A DNA stretch of 64,000 bases from JADJDM01 sp044352985 (GCA_044352985.1 JBILCU010000014.1:1-64000), one strand, 5' to 3'; counted from the stretch's first letter, positions 7,389 to 16,538 are shown. The notes: a model not told the origin generated them from the sequence alone. Numbers and translations are program-made.

Positions 7389-7925
7389 TTACTTGTTAAG
7401 AACATAAATATCTTTTAAGTTTCTTCCAAAACCATCATAATCTAAACCATACCCAACAACAAAATCATTAGGAATTTTAAATCCACTGTAATCAACCGGT
7501 ATGTTTTTTTTATACGATTCGGGTTTAAACAATAAAGTAACCACCTTTATACTTTTTACATCTTTACTTGAAAGTACTTGATTTATTTTTTCCAGAGTTA
7601 CTCCGGTATCAACTATATCTTCAATAATAACTACATTTCTGTTTTTAATATCTTCAGATAAGCCTATTAATTCATTTACTTCACCACTGCTTTGTGTACC
7701 ATGATAAGAGGCTAATTTAATAAATGAAATCTCGCAAGGAAAAGTAATTTCTTTTAATAATGCTGCTGCAAACATAAAAGAGCCATTTAAAACTACCAGA
7801 AAAAGTGGCTTTACTTCTGCCATGTCTGCATTTATCTTTCCTGCCATAGATTTAATAGCAAGGTTGATATCACTTTCCTCTATATAAGGTTTAAATTCTT
7901 TGTCTTTAATGGTTATAGTATGCAT
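7389..7925 (-). CDS. hpt: Hypoxanthine phosphoribosyltransferase
   Basis: A purine salvage enzyme converting hypoxanthine or guanine plus PRPP to IMP or GMP. The PRPP loop VVIIEDIVDTGVTLEKI carries the paired acidic residues ED and the D-T-G-x-T signature. LVVLNGSFMFAAALLKEI is the N-terminal substrate-binding loop. I start it at ATG 7925 (MHTITIKDKEF) because the frame extension to 7991 encodes only a hydrophobic stretch not typical of this cytosolic family, and a TAnnTTTG-like element (TACATTTG) sits at 7933-7940, inside that extension. That would give a very short leader. It is first in the group hpt-adk-obgE. Confidence 0.92.
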   Translation of the reverse strand: MHTITIKDKEFKPYIEESDINLAIKSMAGKINADMAEVKPLFLVVLNGSFMFAAALLKEITFPCEISFIKLASYHGTQSSGEVNELIGLSEDIKNRNVVIIEDIVDTGVTLEKINQVLSSKDVKSIKVVTLLFKPESYKKNIPVDYSGFKIPNDFVVGYGLDYDGFGRNLKDIYVLNK

Positions 7926-8067
7926 AGAATAACAAATGTAACAATTTTGAATTTGTAAGAGTAAGATTAACAAAAAATGTTTTTGTTTCAACAGAAATCA
8001 CTTTATGAAATGATTGAATTAACTGCAACTTGCTTGATTTAAGATTTGTTTTGCACAAAAAAACAAA

Positions 8068-8937
8068 ATGAAAAAACAGCTAATTTTAATTACGTCTATT
8101 TTGACGCTAGCCGCATGCAATCAACAAGCAAATAAAAATGAACCCAATTCTTTACAAAATGAAAAGGATTCTTTACAGACATTATTAAATGAACGAGATT
8201 CAACTCTTTCAGCATATATGCAGTCTTTTTTAGATATTGAACAAACTCTTGATTCAATTAATACCCGACAAAAAAACATTTACATTAGAACAGAAGGTGA
8301 GCCAGAAGTAAGTTTTACTATCGTTGATGAGATAAATAAAGAAATTAAAGCCATCAATCAATTAGTAGAAAAAAACAGTAAGAAAATAACTTTATTAAAC
8401 AATGAAATAAAAAAATCAGGCGGAAACAATAAAAAAATGGAAGAAATGATTACCCAGCTAAATCAACAAATCAACTCAAAACAAGATGAACTTGCATTTT
8501 TAAATTCAAAATTAAACAGCATGAATATTAGGTCATTTCAATTACAAACTACTATTAGTTTATTAAATGCCCAGAATGAAGCTCAAACAGCAATTATAGA
8601 AAAAAACAAAGAAGCTTTACACCGTGCTTATTATATTGTTGGGACTTCAAAAGATTTACAGAAAGAAAAAATTATTGATAAAAAAGGAGGGCTACTTGGA
8701 ATGGGAAGAACTCAGGAATTAAGTAATGATTTTGATGGTAAAAAATTCATTAAAGTTGACTATTCTCAATTAAACAATATACCTGTTAATTGTAAAAAAG
8801 TTCAAATAATTACTACGCATCCATCAGATTCGTATAGAATGGTTCGTGAAAATGGATTAGTGAAAGATATTATTATTACCGATGCTGATGAATTTTGGAA
8901 AGCATCGAAATACTTGGTTATTGTAAAAAACTCTTAA
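8068..8937 (+). CDS. Predicted lipoprotein with coiled coil
   Basis: A 289-residue secreted lipoprotein of unknown function. The N-terminus (MKKQLILITSILTLAAC) is a signal peptide with lipobox LAAC, so Cys17 should be lipidated. A long charged coiled coil (about 30-195) is rich in N, K, E and Q. A small C-terminal globular region (about 195-289) contains GGLLGMGRTQELS and KKVQIITTHPSDSY. The GLLGMGR segment resembles periplasmic Bacteroidota proteins with a similar coiled coil plus short C-terminal domain, but I do not recognise a named family with confidence. It is divergent from hpt across about 140 nt. Confidence 0.75.
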   Translation: MKKQLILITSILTLAACNQQANKNEPNSLQNEKDSLQTLLNERDSTLSAYMQSFLDIEQTLDSINTRQKNIYIRTEGEPEVSFTIVDEINKEIKAINQLVEKNSKKITLLNNEIKKSGGNNKKMEEMITQLNQQINSKQDELAFLNSKLNSMNIRSFQLQTTISLLNAQNEAQTAIIEKNKEALHRAYYIVGTSKDLQKEKIIDKKGGLLGMGRTQELSNDFDGKKFIKVDYSQLNNIPVNCKKVQIITTHPSDSYRMVRENGLVKDIIITDADEFWKASKYLVIVKNS

Positions 8938-9088
8938 TTTGAAGTATTTAATTTCAATAGTCAGGTTGTAAATGTTTTGCAACTTGACTTTTTTATTTTT
9001 CAAAAAATTTAAGGATAATCATTTTTATACACATATACTGTTTTTTGTGGAAACTCTAAATAAAACAATAATAAGTCAGGAAACTTAC

Positions 9089-9538
9089 ATGAATAGAATT
9101 AGCATCAAATCTTCAATTCTAACTTCAGTTGGCCTAATAATTTACTTTATGCTAATGCGAGCATTCAATCTTCATCATAAAATAATTTTACATTATGCTA
9201 ATGTAATAGTACTATTCTTAGGATTAAGATATTCTATAAAACATATTAAAACTATAAATGGCGATATAAAATATTTTGAAGGATTAAAATCCGGAATAAT
9301 TGTTTCCTTATTGTCGGTTTTGATTTTTAATATATTTATGTATGTATATACAGTTTATCTTGATTACAATTTTTACAATTTTATTAATGAAAAGCTATCA
9401 TTTAGTAATAATTTTTCAAGTCAGGAAAATATTTTCGGAATGATAGGACTAATTTCAATTGAAGGTTTAAGTTCTGGTTTTATAATAACATTTATTTTAA
9501 TGCAATATTATAAATCAGAAAATTCAGAAATAGAATAA
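9089..9538 (+). CDS. DUF4199-like four-helix membrane protein
   Basis: A 149-residue integral membrane protein with about four hydrophobic segments (roughly 8-25, 37-51, 69-92 and 121-140) and the arrangement of the Bacteroidota DUF4199 family: short lysine-rich N-terminus, an IKxxNGxIxYFEGLKSG-like loop (about 54-70) and a long loop before the last helix. I start it at ATG 9089 because the frame before it (from 8972) has no family character. The function of DUF4199 is not known. Confidence 0.7.
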   Translation: MNRISIKSSILTSVGLIIYFMLMRAFNLHHKIILHYANVIVLFLGLRYSIKHIKTINGDIKYFEGLKSGIIVSLLSVLIFNIFMYVYTVYLDYNFYNFINEKLSFSNNFSSQENIFGMIGLISIEGLSSGFIITFILMQYYKSENSEIE

Positions 9539-9764
9539 ATTACTGAATTTAACAAAATGTCTTGGTTTTTAGTGGCTTAAAAGTGCCTGAAAAAGGGCGC
9601 ATACATTTATATCACGTTTTGTGAACATAATTTAAATTAGCTTATTTAGTGCATTTTCCTTACCCAATAATTTCTATTTCGTCAAAAAATTATAAAGCAA
9701 TTATTTTTTTAAAATCAATAGATAAGGTCTGTTCAGAATTAATATGAATTTGTTATTAAAAACA

Positions 9765-9809
9765 TTTATAATAAATTTTTAAAAACAAATGCAAGATATT
9801 TATTATAAA
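9765..9809. repeat. AT-only inverted repeat in a 548-nt gap
   Basis: TTTATAATAAAT (9765-9776) and ATTTATTATAAA (9798-9809) are a perfect 12-bp inverted repeat around a 21-nt loop. The gap 9539-10086 holds this repeat and a second hairpin (9912-9956). I see no supportable gene in it. Confidence 0.5.
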
Positions 9810-9911
9810 ACACTCAAAAACTATTGCATTATTAAAGGTGTTTTTAATTATTGGGCCGTTTCAACTTTCACAGGGTAAACTCAAAAGAATCAAAAAAACT
9901 CTCGAGTTCAG

Positions 9912-9956
9912 AAATCACCTAAGATCGCTCAAAAGTAGATAGAGCAAAAGTGATTT
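9912..9956 (+). other. Hairpin followed by a short T-run
   Basis: AAATCAC/GTGATTT (7 bp) encloses GCTC/GAGC (4 bp), and the 3' arm runs into five T. It is terminator-like, but the stem is interrupted and its gene, if any, is not identified. Confidence 0.35.
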
Positions 9957-10086
9957 TTACAATTACTCATTTTTTTAAGACTGCACTAAACAAAAAAAGA
10001 GAAGTCTGCAATCTATTAAACTTGGATGGGTGCCATAAGCAAGAAATGGGATTGAATTAATTGAAATTTAATTATTGAAAAAATTA

Positions 10087-10836
10087 ATGAAAAAAAACCT
10101 GTTAAATCATTTTGTTATCAATCACATTAAATCAATTGAGCAAAATCTTTCTAACTACATAAAAAATAAGGATCCCGAAAATCTTCATAGATTGAGAGTT
10201 GATTTAAAAAAAATTAATGCGTTGTTATCCTTTGCTGAAAATGTATATAAAGAAGAATATAATAAAGGGATGATAAAACCACTATTTAGTGAAGCAGGTA
10301 AAATTAGGGAGATCCAAATAAATATTCGCATCTTAGAATTAATGCTGCATCCTCCAAAGAAAATAATAGAACAATTAAAAAATAAAGAAAATATTCTAAC
10401 AATAGATTTTATAAAATGTGGTTCGCGATATTTAAGTCTTATAAAGAATTTTCGAAAAATTATTTATTTACCAGAAAAGCTCCCAAATAAAATAATAATC
10501 ATTAACTATTTTAAAAGTGAAAAAAATAAGGCAAATAAGAAACTTAAAAAGCAGGAAAGAGTGGATTTACATAAATACAGGTCGAAAATTAAAAAACTAA
10601 TGTATGTTTATTGTGCCTTGCCTAAAAAAATAAAAAAAGAAATTGAATTCAATGAAGAAAAAATTAACAGACAACAAGAGGAATTAGGTGATTGGCACGA
10701 TACATATTCAGTAATTAGTTTTCTTTCTCAGGAACATTTTACTTCGAAGGCCAACGAAGAACTTGTTAAGTTAAAAGAAAAAGAAAAAAGACAATTTAAT
10801 TCATTGCTTAGAAACTTGAAAAATGAATATATGTGA
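10087..10836 (+). CDS. CHAD domain-containing protein
   Basis: A 249-residue all-helical protein of the CHAD family (conserved histidine alpha-helical domain), whose members bind inorganic polyphosphate through basic residues. Conserved histidine-bearing helices are visible: LHRLRVDLKKINALL (about 35-49), DLHKYRSKIKKLMYVY (about 160-175), and QEELGDWHDTYSVISFL (about 200-217). The protein is very lysine-rich. No CYTH partner domain is present, so this is a stand-alone CHAD protein. ATG 10087 is preferred over the in-frame TTG 10075. It is flanked on both sides by gene-poor stretches and the repeat copy at 10968. Confidence 0.85.
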   Translation: MKKNLLNHFVINHIKSIEQNLSNYIKNKDPENLHRLRVDLKKINALLSFAENVYKEEYNKGMIKPLFSEAGKIREIQINIRILELMLHPPKKIIEQLKNKENILTIDFIKCGSRYLSLIKNFRKIIYLPEKLPNKIIIINYFKSEKNKANKKLKKQERVDLHKYRSKIKKLMYVYCALPKKIKKEIEFNEEKINRQQEELGDWHDTYSVISFLSQEHFTSKANEELVKLKEKEKRQFNSLLRNLKNEYM

Positions 10837-10967
10837 AAAGGGAACTAAAATCCCAAGCTTATTATTATTACATAGCGCTCAGACCGCATTTATTTAAATT
10901 TGAATTAAAAGTTATCGGGCTAACCGCTAAGCCTTGAACCGATAGATTTTACTAGAGTGCGAGAAAA

Positions 10968-11040
10968 GAACAAAAGTGGTGCTGATTTGGGTGAATGCTT
11001 TTTTTAGGGGAGTCAATTGGAATGGCTTATCGTAAAGAAA
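10968..11040 (-). repeat. Dispersed repeat, copy 2 (inverted partner at 4855-4930)
   Basis: The reverse complement aligns with 4855-4930, including CCCTAAAAAAAGCATTCACC and AGCC-TTCCA upstream of it. The two copies are inverted and about 6 kb apart. The gap 10837-11149 shows nothing else I can interpret. Confidence 0.65.
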
Positions 11041-11149
11041 AAAAGCAAAGAGCTTGAGCAATCATGTTTTTTTTGTTACTCATTAATTTATCCAAAAAGA
11101 AAAAAAAATTCTATAAAATCCAATACAAGATTTTAATTAAATTTAGTTC

Positions 11150-14083
11150 GTGAAAAACAAGTTACTTTTATTTTTATCTCTGTTGTACTGTTTTATATTT
11201 TCATCCAGTGCGCAAACTGACGATATTGTTTTAATAAATCCAGACCAATATGTAAAATGCATTAGTAACCCAATATTTAATTTTACAAACGGTACAATTA
11301 AACAATGCGATACTATTGGTGTTAATGCTGTAAGATTTGAATATTGGAATTTTGGTGATCATTGGAATTTAGGATATGACTCCATCATTAATTGGACTTC
11401 ATGGTTTACACCTAACACCTACTCAATTTCCTATCCTGCTCCAGGAAATTACGAAGTAATTTTAACAGACAGTAGCTCATGCGGAAAAAACACAACATCT
11501 GTAACTGTTACACTTATCAATAATCCCGTTGCGGCAATAAGCACTATAAATTCAACTGCTTGTAAAAACAACTTTATTACGATAAGTAATAATAGTTCAA
11601 GCGGTTATTCCTACCAGTTAAATTCCGGTGCAAACAATAACTATTATCCTGCTCTTTTAGGAAACAACAATATAGTGTATGATTCAGCTGGTACTTTTAA
11701 TGCTTCTGTTGTGGCATACTTTATTGGAGCAGACAGCTCGTGTTTTGATACCGCAAGTGTAAGTTGTACGATTTTAGAATTGCCCCAAACAGCATTTGCT
11801 TATAATTTAAGTAGTAACTGCGATAATGCAACAGCTCAATTTATAGATGCATCTGTTAATGTAGTAAATTGGAACTGGATTTTTGGAAATGGTGCCACTG
11901 ACAATACACAAATCCCACAACTACAAAATTATTCTTCTGGTTCTTACCCGGTTAGCTTAACGGTAACAAACGCTAACAATTGCCAAAACACCTATACTGA
12001 TACAATTAAAATTTACACTTCGCCTGTTGCTAACTTTTCAGGAATAAATAGTTGCTTTAATTCGATAAATCAGTTTACCAACCAATCTACAATTTCAGGT
12101 TTAGATACCATACAGCAATGGAATTGGAATTTTGGTGATGGCTCTAGTTCATCTCTTCAAAACCCTTCACATCAATATCCTGCAGCTGGAAATTATCAGG
12201 TAAAACTTAACATAAATTCTACTTATTGCACAGATAGTATAACACAAAATATTGAGGTTTATCCATTGCCTACACCAAACTTTACTTTCAATCCAAACTC
12301 TGGTTGTGCGCCATTAGTAGTCGAATTTACAAATGCAAGTACAGGTACTTCAACATCTAATTGGAATTTTGGCGATGGATCTATTTCAACAGTATTTAAT
12401 CCAAATCATAGCTACCAAGCAACTTTAAACGATACTGTTTATCTAATAAAACTGATTGCAGAAAATTCTTTTGGCTGTATAGACAGCATTAGCAATAGCA
12501 TTAGTATTGCAGGTAAACCAATTGCTAATTTTAGTAGTGTTCAAGACACTGTTTGTTCTGGAGGTTCAGTTGTTTTCACAAACCTTTCTCAAGCTTATAA
12601 TAACTCTTTTTGGAATTTAGGCAATGGCATAACATCCTCATTAAATTCTCCGATATTAATTTATAGCAATACTTCCTCAACACAAACACAACTTAATCAA
12701 ATCCGATTAATTGTAGAAAATACTTCCAACTGTAAAGACACATTGGAAATGAACCTTGTTGTTCTACCTGTAGTTAATGCAGATTTTAGTGTGGATACAC
12801 TTTTTTGTTCAAACGAAACAGCTCAATTTTCAAACTCATCAACAGGAGCAACAATTTACAATTGGAGCTTTGGAGATGGAAATAGCAGCACATTAATAAA
12901 CCCTACTCATGATTTCCAAAATTTTGGGACTAGCCAGTTGCCCTACCCTGTAAAACTTTTGGCAAGTTCGGCTTTTGGCTGTAAAGATTCAATAACTAAA
13001 ACATGTTATGTTCTTGCAGGTCCGGAAGCCAGTTTTGTGGCAACCCCTCAAGTTCAAACATTTCCTGCAGCATCTATTAATTTATTTAATTCAACTATTA
13101 ATGCAGCCCTTTACACTACTAATTGGAATTTTGGAGATAATCAAACTTCTACATCTTCATTTCCAAACACTCATACCTATGCCACCTGGGGCAATTACAT
13201 CATAACGTTAACTGTTGTTAACGGTCAATGCACGGATGTTTTTAAAGATACCATAAGCATACTTCCACCACTACCTATTGCAGGATTTACCGGAAAAAAA
13301 CAAGGCTGTAAACCATTAACGGTTAATTTCACTAATACATCACAGTATGAAACATCTTACCAATGGAAATTTGGTGATGGATTAACTTCTAATAATGCAA
13401 ATCCAAGCCACACATTTATTAATCCCGGAATATATGATATAGTATTAGTTGTAAATGGTGCCGGCGGAAGTGATTCTATTGTAGGGACAGATAGTGTTGT
13501 GGTTTATGACACTCCAACTGCACAATTTACAGTTTCACCAACAGAGGTTAATCTCGAAACGGAACCGGTTGTTATTACCAATCAAAGCACTTGCTCAGAT
13601 GGAACGATTACTAATTATTTATACAACTTTGGTGATAATACTACTTCAGCTCAAGCCAATCCAACACATACCTATAAAAAAATCGGCGATTATGAAATTT
13701 ACTTGATTGTAACTAGCAACAAGGGATGTAAAGACACCTTTGAGTTTGGTCAACTCATTAAGGTTGATGAAACAATAAGTATAGTTATACCTAATGCTTT
13801 CACGCCAAACTCACAAAGTGCAAATGCTTTTGGATTTTATGATCCATATGCTACAAACAATGATATATTTCATCCGGTTGTAAAAGGCATGAAAGAATTT
13901 GAACTATCAATTTATAGTCGTTGGGGCGAACTTTTGTTTGAATCAAAAGACCCAAAATCAGGATGGGATGGCTACTTTAATGGGAAATTATGCCAACAGG
14001 ATGTATACATCTGGAAAATAAAAGCAAAGGGAAAAGATGACAGTGATTACAACAAAACAGGAGATTTTTTACTAATACGTTAA
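11150..14083 (+). CDS. Secreted multi-PKD protein with type-B T9SS sorting domain
   Basis: A 977-residue surface or secreted protein. The N-terminal signal peptide (MKNKLLLFLSLLYCFIFSSS) is followed by a chain of about ten PKD-like beta-sandwich repeats, recognisable by W-N-F-G-D-G and later S-H-x-Y/F-x-x-x-G-x-Y motifs (for example WNWNFGDGSS and YQWKFGDGLT). Two repeats are degenerate (FWNLGNG and the cysteine-containing second unit). Residues about 880-977 are the gliding-motility C-terminal (CHU_C, type-B) sorting domain: IPNAFTPN, LSIYSRWGELLFES, GWDGYFNGK, and DVYIWKIKAKGKD. Type B clients leave through the type IX system and usually need a partner PorP/SprF, which follows 3 nt downstream. 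The start codon is GTG 11150. The ligand is unknown. Confidence 0.93.
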   Translation: MKNKLLLFLSLLYCFIFSSSAQTDDIVLINPDQYVKCISNPIFNFTNGTIKQCDTIGVNAVRFEYWNFGDHWNLGYDSIINWTSWFTPNTYSISYPAPGNYEVILTDSSSCGKNTTSVTVTLINNPVAAISTINSTACKNNFITISNNSSSGYSYQLNSGANNNYYPALLGNNNIVYDSAGTFNASVVAYFIGADSSCFDTASVSCTILELPQTAFAYNLSSNCDNATAQFIDASVNVVNWNWIFGNGATDNTQIPQLQNYSSGSYPVSLTVTNANNCQNTYTDTIKIYTSPVANFSGINSCFNSINQFTNQSTISGLDTIQQWNWNFGDGSSSSLQNPSHQYPAAGNYQVKLNINSTYCTDSITQNIEVYPLPTPNFTFNPNSGCAPLVVEFTNASTGTSTSNWNFGDGSISTVFNPNHSYQATLNDTVYLIKLIAENSFGCIDSISNSISIAGKPIANFSSVQDTVCSGGSVVFTNLSQAYNNSFWNLGNGITSSLNSPILIYSNTSSTQTQLNQIRLIVENTSNCKDTLEMNLVVLPVVNADFSVDTLFCSNETAQFSNSSTGATIYNWSFGDGNSSTLINPTHDFQNFGTSQLPYPVKLLASSAFGCKDSITKTCYVLAGPEASFVATPQVQTFPAASINLFNSTINAALYTTNWNFGDNQTSTSSFPNTHTYATWGNYIITLTVVNGQCTDVFKDTISILPPLPIAGFTGKKQGCKPLTVNFTNTSQYETSYQWKFGDGLTSNNANPSHTFINPGIYDIVLVVNGAGGSDSIVGTDSVVVYDTPTAQFTVSPTEVNLETEPVVITNQSTCSDGTITNYLYNFGDNTTSAQANPTHTYKKIGDYEIYLIVTSNKGCKDTFEFGQLIKVDETISIVIPNAFTPNSQSANAFGFYDPYATNNDIFHPVVKGMKEFELSIYSRWGELLFESKDPKSGWDGYFNGKLCQQDVYIWKIKAKGKDDSDYNKTGDFLLIR

Positions 14084-14086
14084 TTC

Positions 14087-15091
14087 ATGAAATTCAAAAT
14101 AAAATACCTGAGTTTTCTTTTTTCATTGAATTTATTTTGCTTTTTACTAAAGGCACAAGATGCTCAATTTTCTCAATACTTCAATAATCCTTTGTACTTA
14201 AGTCCGGCTTTTACCGGCTTAACTGATGAGCACCGTGGAATATTAAATTACAGAAATCAGTGGCTTGGATTAAGCAAAGCTTTTCAAACCATTCATCTTT
14301 CTTACGACTATAATTTTGAAGACAAAAAAAATGGTGTTGGCGTTTTTTTATTTAGAGATATGGCGGGAAGCAGCAGGCTAAATACAAGTAATGTTGGAGC
14401 TTCATATGCTTATGATTTTAAATTAAAAAATGAATTAGAAATCCGTTCGGGAGTACAAGTTAACTACGTAACCAAAACTGTAAACACAGCCAATTTAATT
14501 TTCAACGATCAATTAATTCCAAATGCACCTTCTGTTTCTGCAGATGCCAATACTCAATTTTCAAAACACAGTTACCTAGATATTGCAGCGGGCGCTATGG
14601 TGAATACATTAAGTTATTGGGCAGGAATTTCTGTAGCTCATGTTAATCGTCCAACAACTTCAGATTTATCAGAAGATTCAAAATTGCCTATGCAAATTTC
14701 TATTCATGGAGCCTATAAGTTTATACAATCAAAAAAAGGTAACACCCTATTAAAATACATTTCTCCAACTTTTAATTACAGAATGCAAGGTAATTTCGAC
14801 CAATTAGATGTGGGTGTATTGTATGTTAATGTGCCTATTAATTTAGGTATTGGGTACAGAGGTTTGCCTGTAAAAAAATATTTACCCACTTATTCAAACA
14901 ACGATGCCATTAGTTTTTTGGTTGGTATGGATATAAAAGAACATAAAATGCGAGTGGCCTATTCATACGATTTAAGCATTAGCCGTTTGATAGGAAGCTC
15001 AACGGGTTCACACGAACTGTCATTAATTTATGAATTAAGCAAAAGAGCGGAAAAAGCCCGTAAAACAATTACAACGGGCCCTACGTTTTAA
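14087..15091 (+). CDS. PorP/SprF family type IX secretion membrane protein
   Basis: A 334-residue outer-membrane beta-barrel protein. A signal peptide (about 1-23, ending FLLKA-QD) precedes the hallmark QDAQFSQYFNNPLYLSPAFTG (23-43), followed by GILNYRNQWLG. The remainder alternates amphipathic strands and ends in a basic tail. SprF-type proteins pair one-to-one with a type-B CTD substrate to deliver it to the cell surface. The 3-nt gap to the PKD gene indicates a two-gene operon, with the upstream protein as the likely client. Confidence 0.93.
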   Translation: MKFKIKYLSFLFSLNLFCFLLKAQDAQFSQYFNNPLYLSPAFTGLTDEHRGILNYRNQWLGLSKAFQTIHLSYDYNFEDKKNGVGVFLFRDMAGSSRLNTSNVGASYAYDFKLKNELEIRSGVQVNYVTKTVNTANLIFNDQLIPNAPSVSADANTQFSKHSYLDIAAGAMVNTLSYWAGISVAHVNRPTTSDLSEDSKLPMQISIHGAYKFIQSKKGNTLLKYISPTFNYRMQGNFDQLDVGVLYVNVPINLGIGYRGLPVKKYLPTYSNNDAISFLVGMDIKEHKMRVAYSYDLSISRLIGSSTGSHELSLIYELSKRAEKARKTITTGPTF

Positions 15092-15260
15092 ATCTTCGAA
15101 ATGTTTGCGTGCATTGTTGATTAAAACTATTTTGTTTGCAATAGGGCGCTTCGGATACTTGATGAAATTTTCAACCCTAATTTTCATTATCAATAGAATT
15201 GCGCTTTATTAGGAATAATGAAAAGAAAAATAATTATCCTATTCTTCGAGCAATTAGTTG

Positions 15261-15414
15261 TATATTTGTGTACTTTATTAGAAGATTGGGTGACGATTTA
15301 TTTTGTATCAGCAATACAAACATTCTAATCACAATTTTTTATTTAAGTCATCTATACAAAGTGTTGGATGTAATATTAAAAAACAGCCCGTTACAGCGGG
15401 TAAAAATCAAAACA
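15261..15414 (+). promoter_or_regulatory. Promoter -7 element and long structured leader of the cold-shock gene
   Basis: TATATTTG (15261-15268) matches the Bacteroidota -7 consensus TAnnTTTG. Transcription from there would give a leader of roughly 140 nt before ATG 15415. The leader contains a TTTGTAT/ATACAAA hairpin (15302-15320) and a GCCCG...CGGGT hairpin close to the start codon. Long structured leaders are characteristic of cspA-type mRNAs. Thermosensing here is inference. Confidence 0.5.
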
Positions 15415-15603
15415 ATGAATAAAGGAACAGTAAAATTCTTTAACGAAGAAAAAGGCTTTGGGTTTATTAAAGGTGAAGATGGGCAAGAAATATTTGTCCA
15501 TGTAACAGGATTAAAAGACAACATTCGTGAAAACGATATTGTAACTTATGATACTGAAATGGGTAAACGAGGTATAAATGCAATAAATGTAAAATTAGCA
15601 TAG
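15415..15603 (+). CDS. Cold-shock protein (CspA family)
   Basis: A 62-residue single cold-shock domain, a five-stranded OB fold that binds single-stranded RNA or DNA. RNP1-like KGFGFIKGEDG (residues 14-24) and RNP2-like EIFVHVTGL (26-34) are intact. The length is normal for a CSD. I start at ATG 15415: the frame is open back to 15199, but that extension encodes unrelated sequence and overlaps the predicted promoter. A strong terminator follows 9 nt after the stop, so this is a monocistronic unit. Confidence 0.93.
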   Translation: MNKGTVKFFNEEKGFGFIKGEDGQEIFVHVTGLKDNIRENDIVTYDTEMGKRGINAINVKLA

Positions 15604-15612
15604 TTAAATCAG

Positions 15613-15641
15613 AAAAAGCAACCTTTGGGTTGCTTTTTTTT
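15613..15641 (+). terminator. Intrinsic terminator of the cold-shock gene
   Basis: AAAAAGCAACC pairs with GGTTGCTTTTT around a 4-nt loop and runs into a T-tract. Confidence 0.9.
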
Positions 15642-15698
15642 CTTGGAAAATGGTAAATATTCAAATTAAAATATTGCGCTTCAACTAGTTTCAACCAT

Positions 15699-16004
15699 TT
15701 ATTTAACTATTCTTATTTCTGAAAATGTTGGCTTATATTTTAAATGTAATAATCTTTCAATTGTAATTCTTAATTCTTCGCCAATTCTTGAACTAAAAGG
15801 ATCATCTAGTTTTGTGTAAAACATTGTTAATTCTTCATTCAAGTATTTTCCAAATAAAGCTCTGTGTTTGTCTCCCCTACTGTGATGCCCTAAATTATGA
15901 GATGATAAATAATGTGATTCAATACGTTTTTGAATATTTTTTGCTTTCCCAATGTATATACATTTATCATTTAGGAAATATGAATATAATCCAGGAGTAC
16001 TCAA
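15699..16004 (-). CDS. GIY-YIG nuclease domain (possibly 3' half of a frameshifted gene)
   Basis: A 101-residue GIY-YIG-type nuclease domain. GLYSYFLNDKCIYIG (5-19) carries the variant GLY/YIG motifs, followed by KAKNIQKRIESHYLSS with the conserved arginine and GEELRITIERLLHLKYKP with the metal-binding glutamate. The size equals a bare domain, as in UvrC N-terminal or Slx1-like nucleases. Only a TTG start is available, and the frame is open further upstream to the end of the 16018-16506 gene. Deleting one A of the A8 run at about 16022-16029 (minus strand) would join the two frames without a stop. I therefore suspect one gene of about 268 codons, split by an indel or a base-call error. Confidence 0.75.
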   Translation of the reverse strand: MSTPGLYSYFLNDKCIYIGKAKNIQKRIESHYLSSHNLGHHSRGDKHRALFGKYLNEELTMFYTKLDDPFSSRIGEELRITIERLLHLKYKPTFSEIRIVK

Positions 16005-16017
16005 TGAAATAAATTGA

Positions 16018-16506
16018 TTATCTAATAAGTGTTTTTTTTAATTCAACTGTATTTTTTAAGTTAGAATGATTAAGGTTAAGATAGTCCCATGCTTGAATAT
16101 CTAATCGCCTTTTAAATATTTCTATTTGGTTAGCAAAATATTCGAAGTCAAAATAATCTAAAGTGTCAATAATTTGTTTGTTTTCACATAGTTTTTCTCG
16201 CCACGTATTATCAATCCAATTTTTTTCAGTTCCTATTTTTGTTATAATATTTTTAATTATGGTCGTTTTTAAATCATTATGCACAAACATCAAATCCCAT
16301 CCATAAATTCCTGTATAATTCTTTACAATATTTTTCCAAAATTTGTCAAAAGATTTTGAATCAAATTTAATTACGTTACCATTCTCTTTTAAAACATATA
16401 AATATTCTGGTTTATTTTCTTTGTCATATACGAGAAATTGTCTAAACACTTCAAGTTTTCCGTCTGATGCAATTACTTCTAATACTTTTAACGGATTTTC
16501 ATTCAT
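16018..16506 (-). CDS. Uncharacterised protein, possible N-terminal half of a GIY-YIG fusion
   Basis: A 162-residue soluble protein with no family I recognise, no signal peptide and no membrane segment. The N-terminal half looks beta-rich (KLEVFRQFLVY, PEYLYVLKENGNVIKF), which might be a small sheet domain. The C-terminal half is helical and aromatic-rich. The last codons lie in an A8 run, and the GIY-YIG frame begins 13 nt beyond the stop. Genes rich in lysine and isoleucine with weak family ties like this are common among accessory nucleases, so a sequence-recognition role is conceivable but unproven. Confidence 0.65.
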   Translation of the reverse strand: MNENPLKVLEVIASDGKLEVFRQFLVYDKENKPEYLYVLKENGNVIKFDSKSFDKFWKNIVKNYTGIYGWDLMFVHNDLKTTIIKNIITKIGTEKNWIDNTWREKLCENKQIIDTLDYFDFEYFANQIEIFKRRLDIQAWDYLNLNHSNLKNTVELKKTLIR

Positions 16507-16538
16507 GTTTTTGTAATTAAATGCTTGTAAACATAACG

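Noticed and set aside
9789..9878. 29-residue ORF starting MQDIYYKTLKNY
   Set aside because: Too short, overlaps an AT inverted repeat, and has no supporting context.
13008..13205. Alternative-frame ORFs inside the PKD gene (also 13494-13706)
   Set aside because: They are shadow frames of the repetitive PKD coding sequence.
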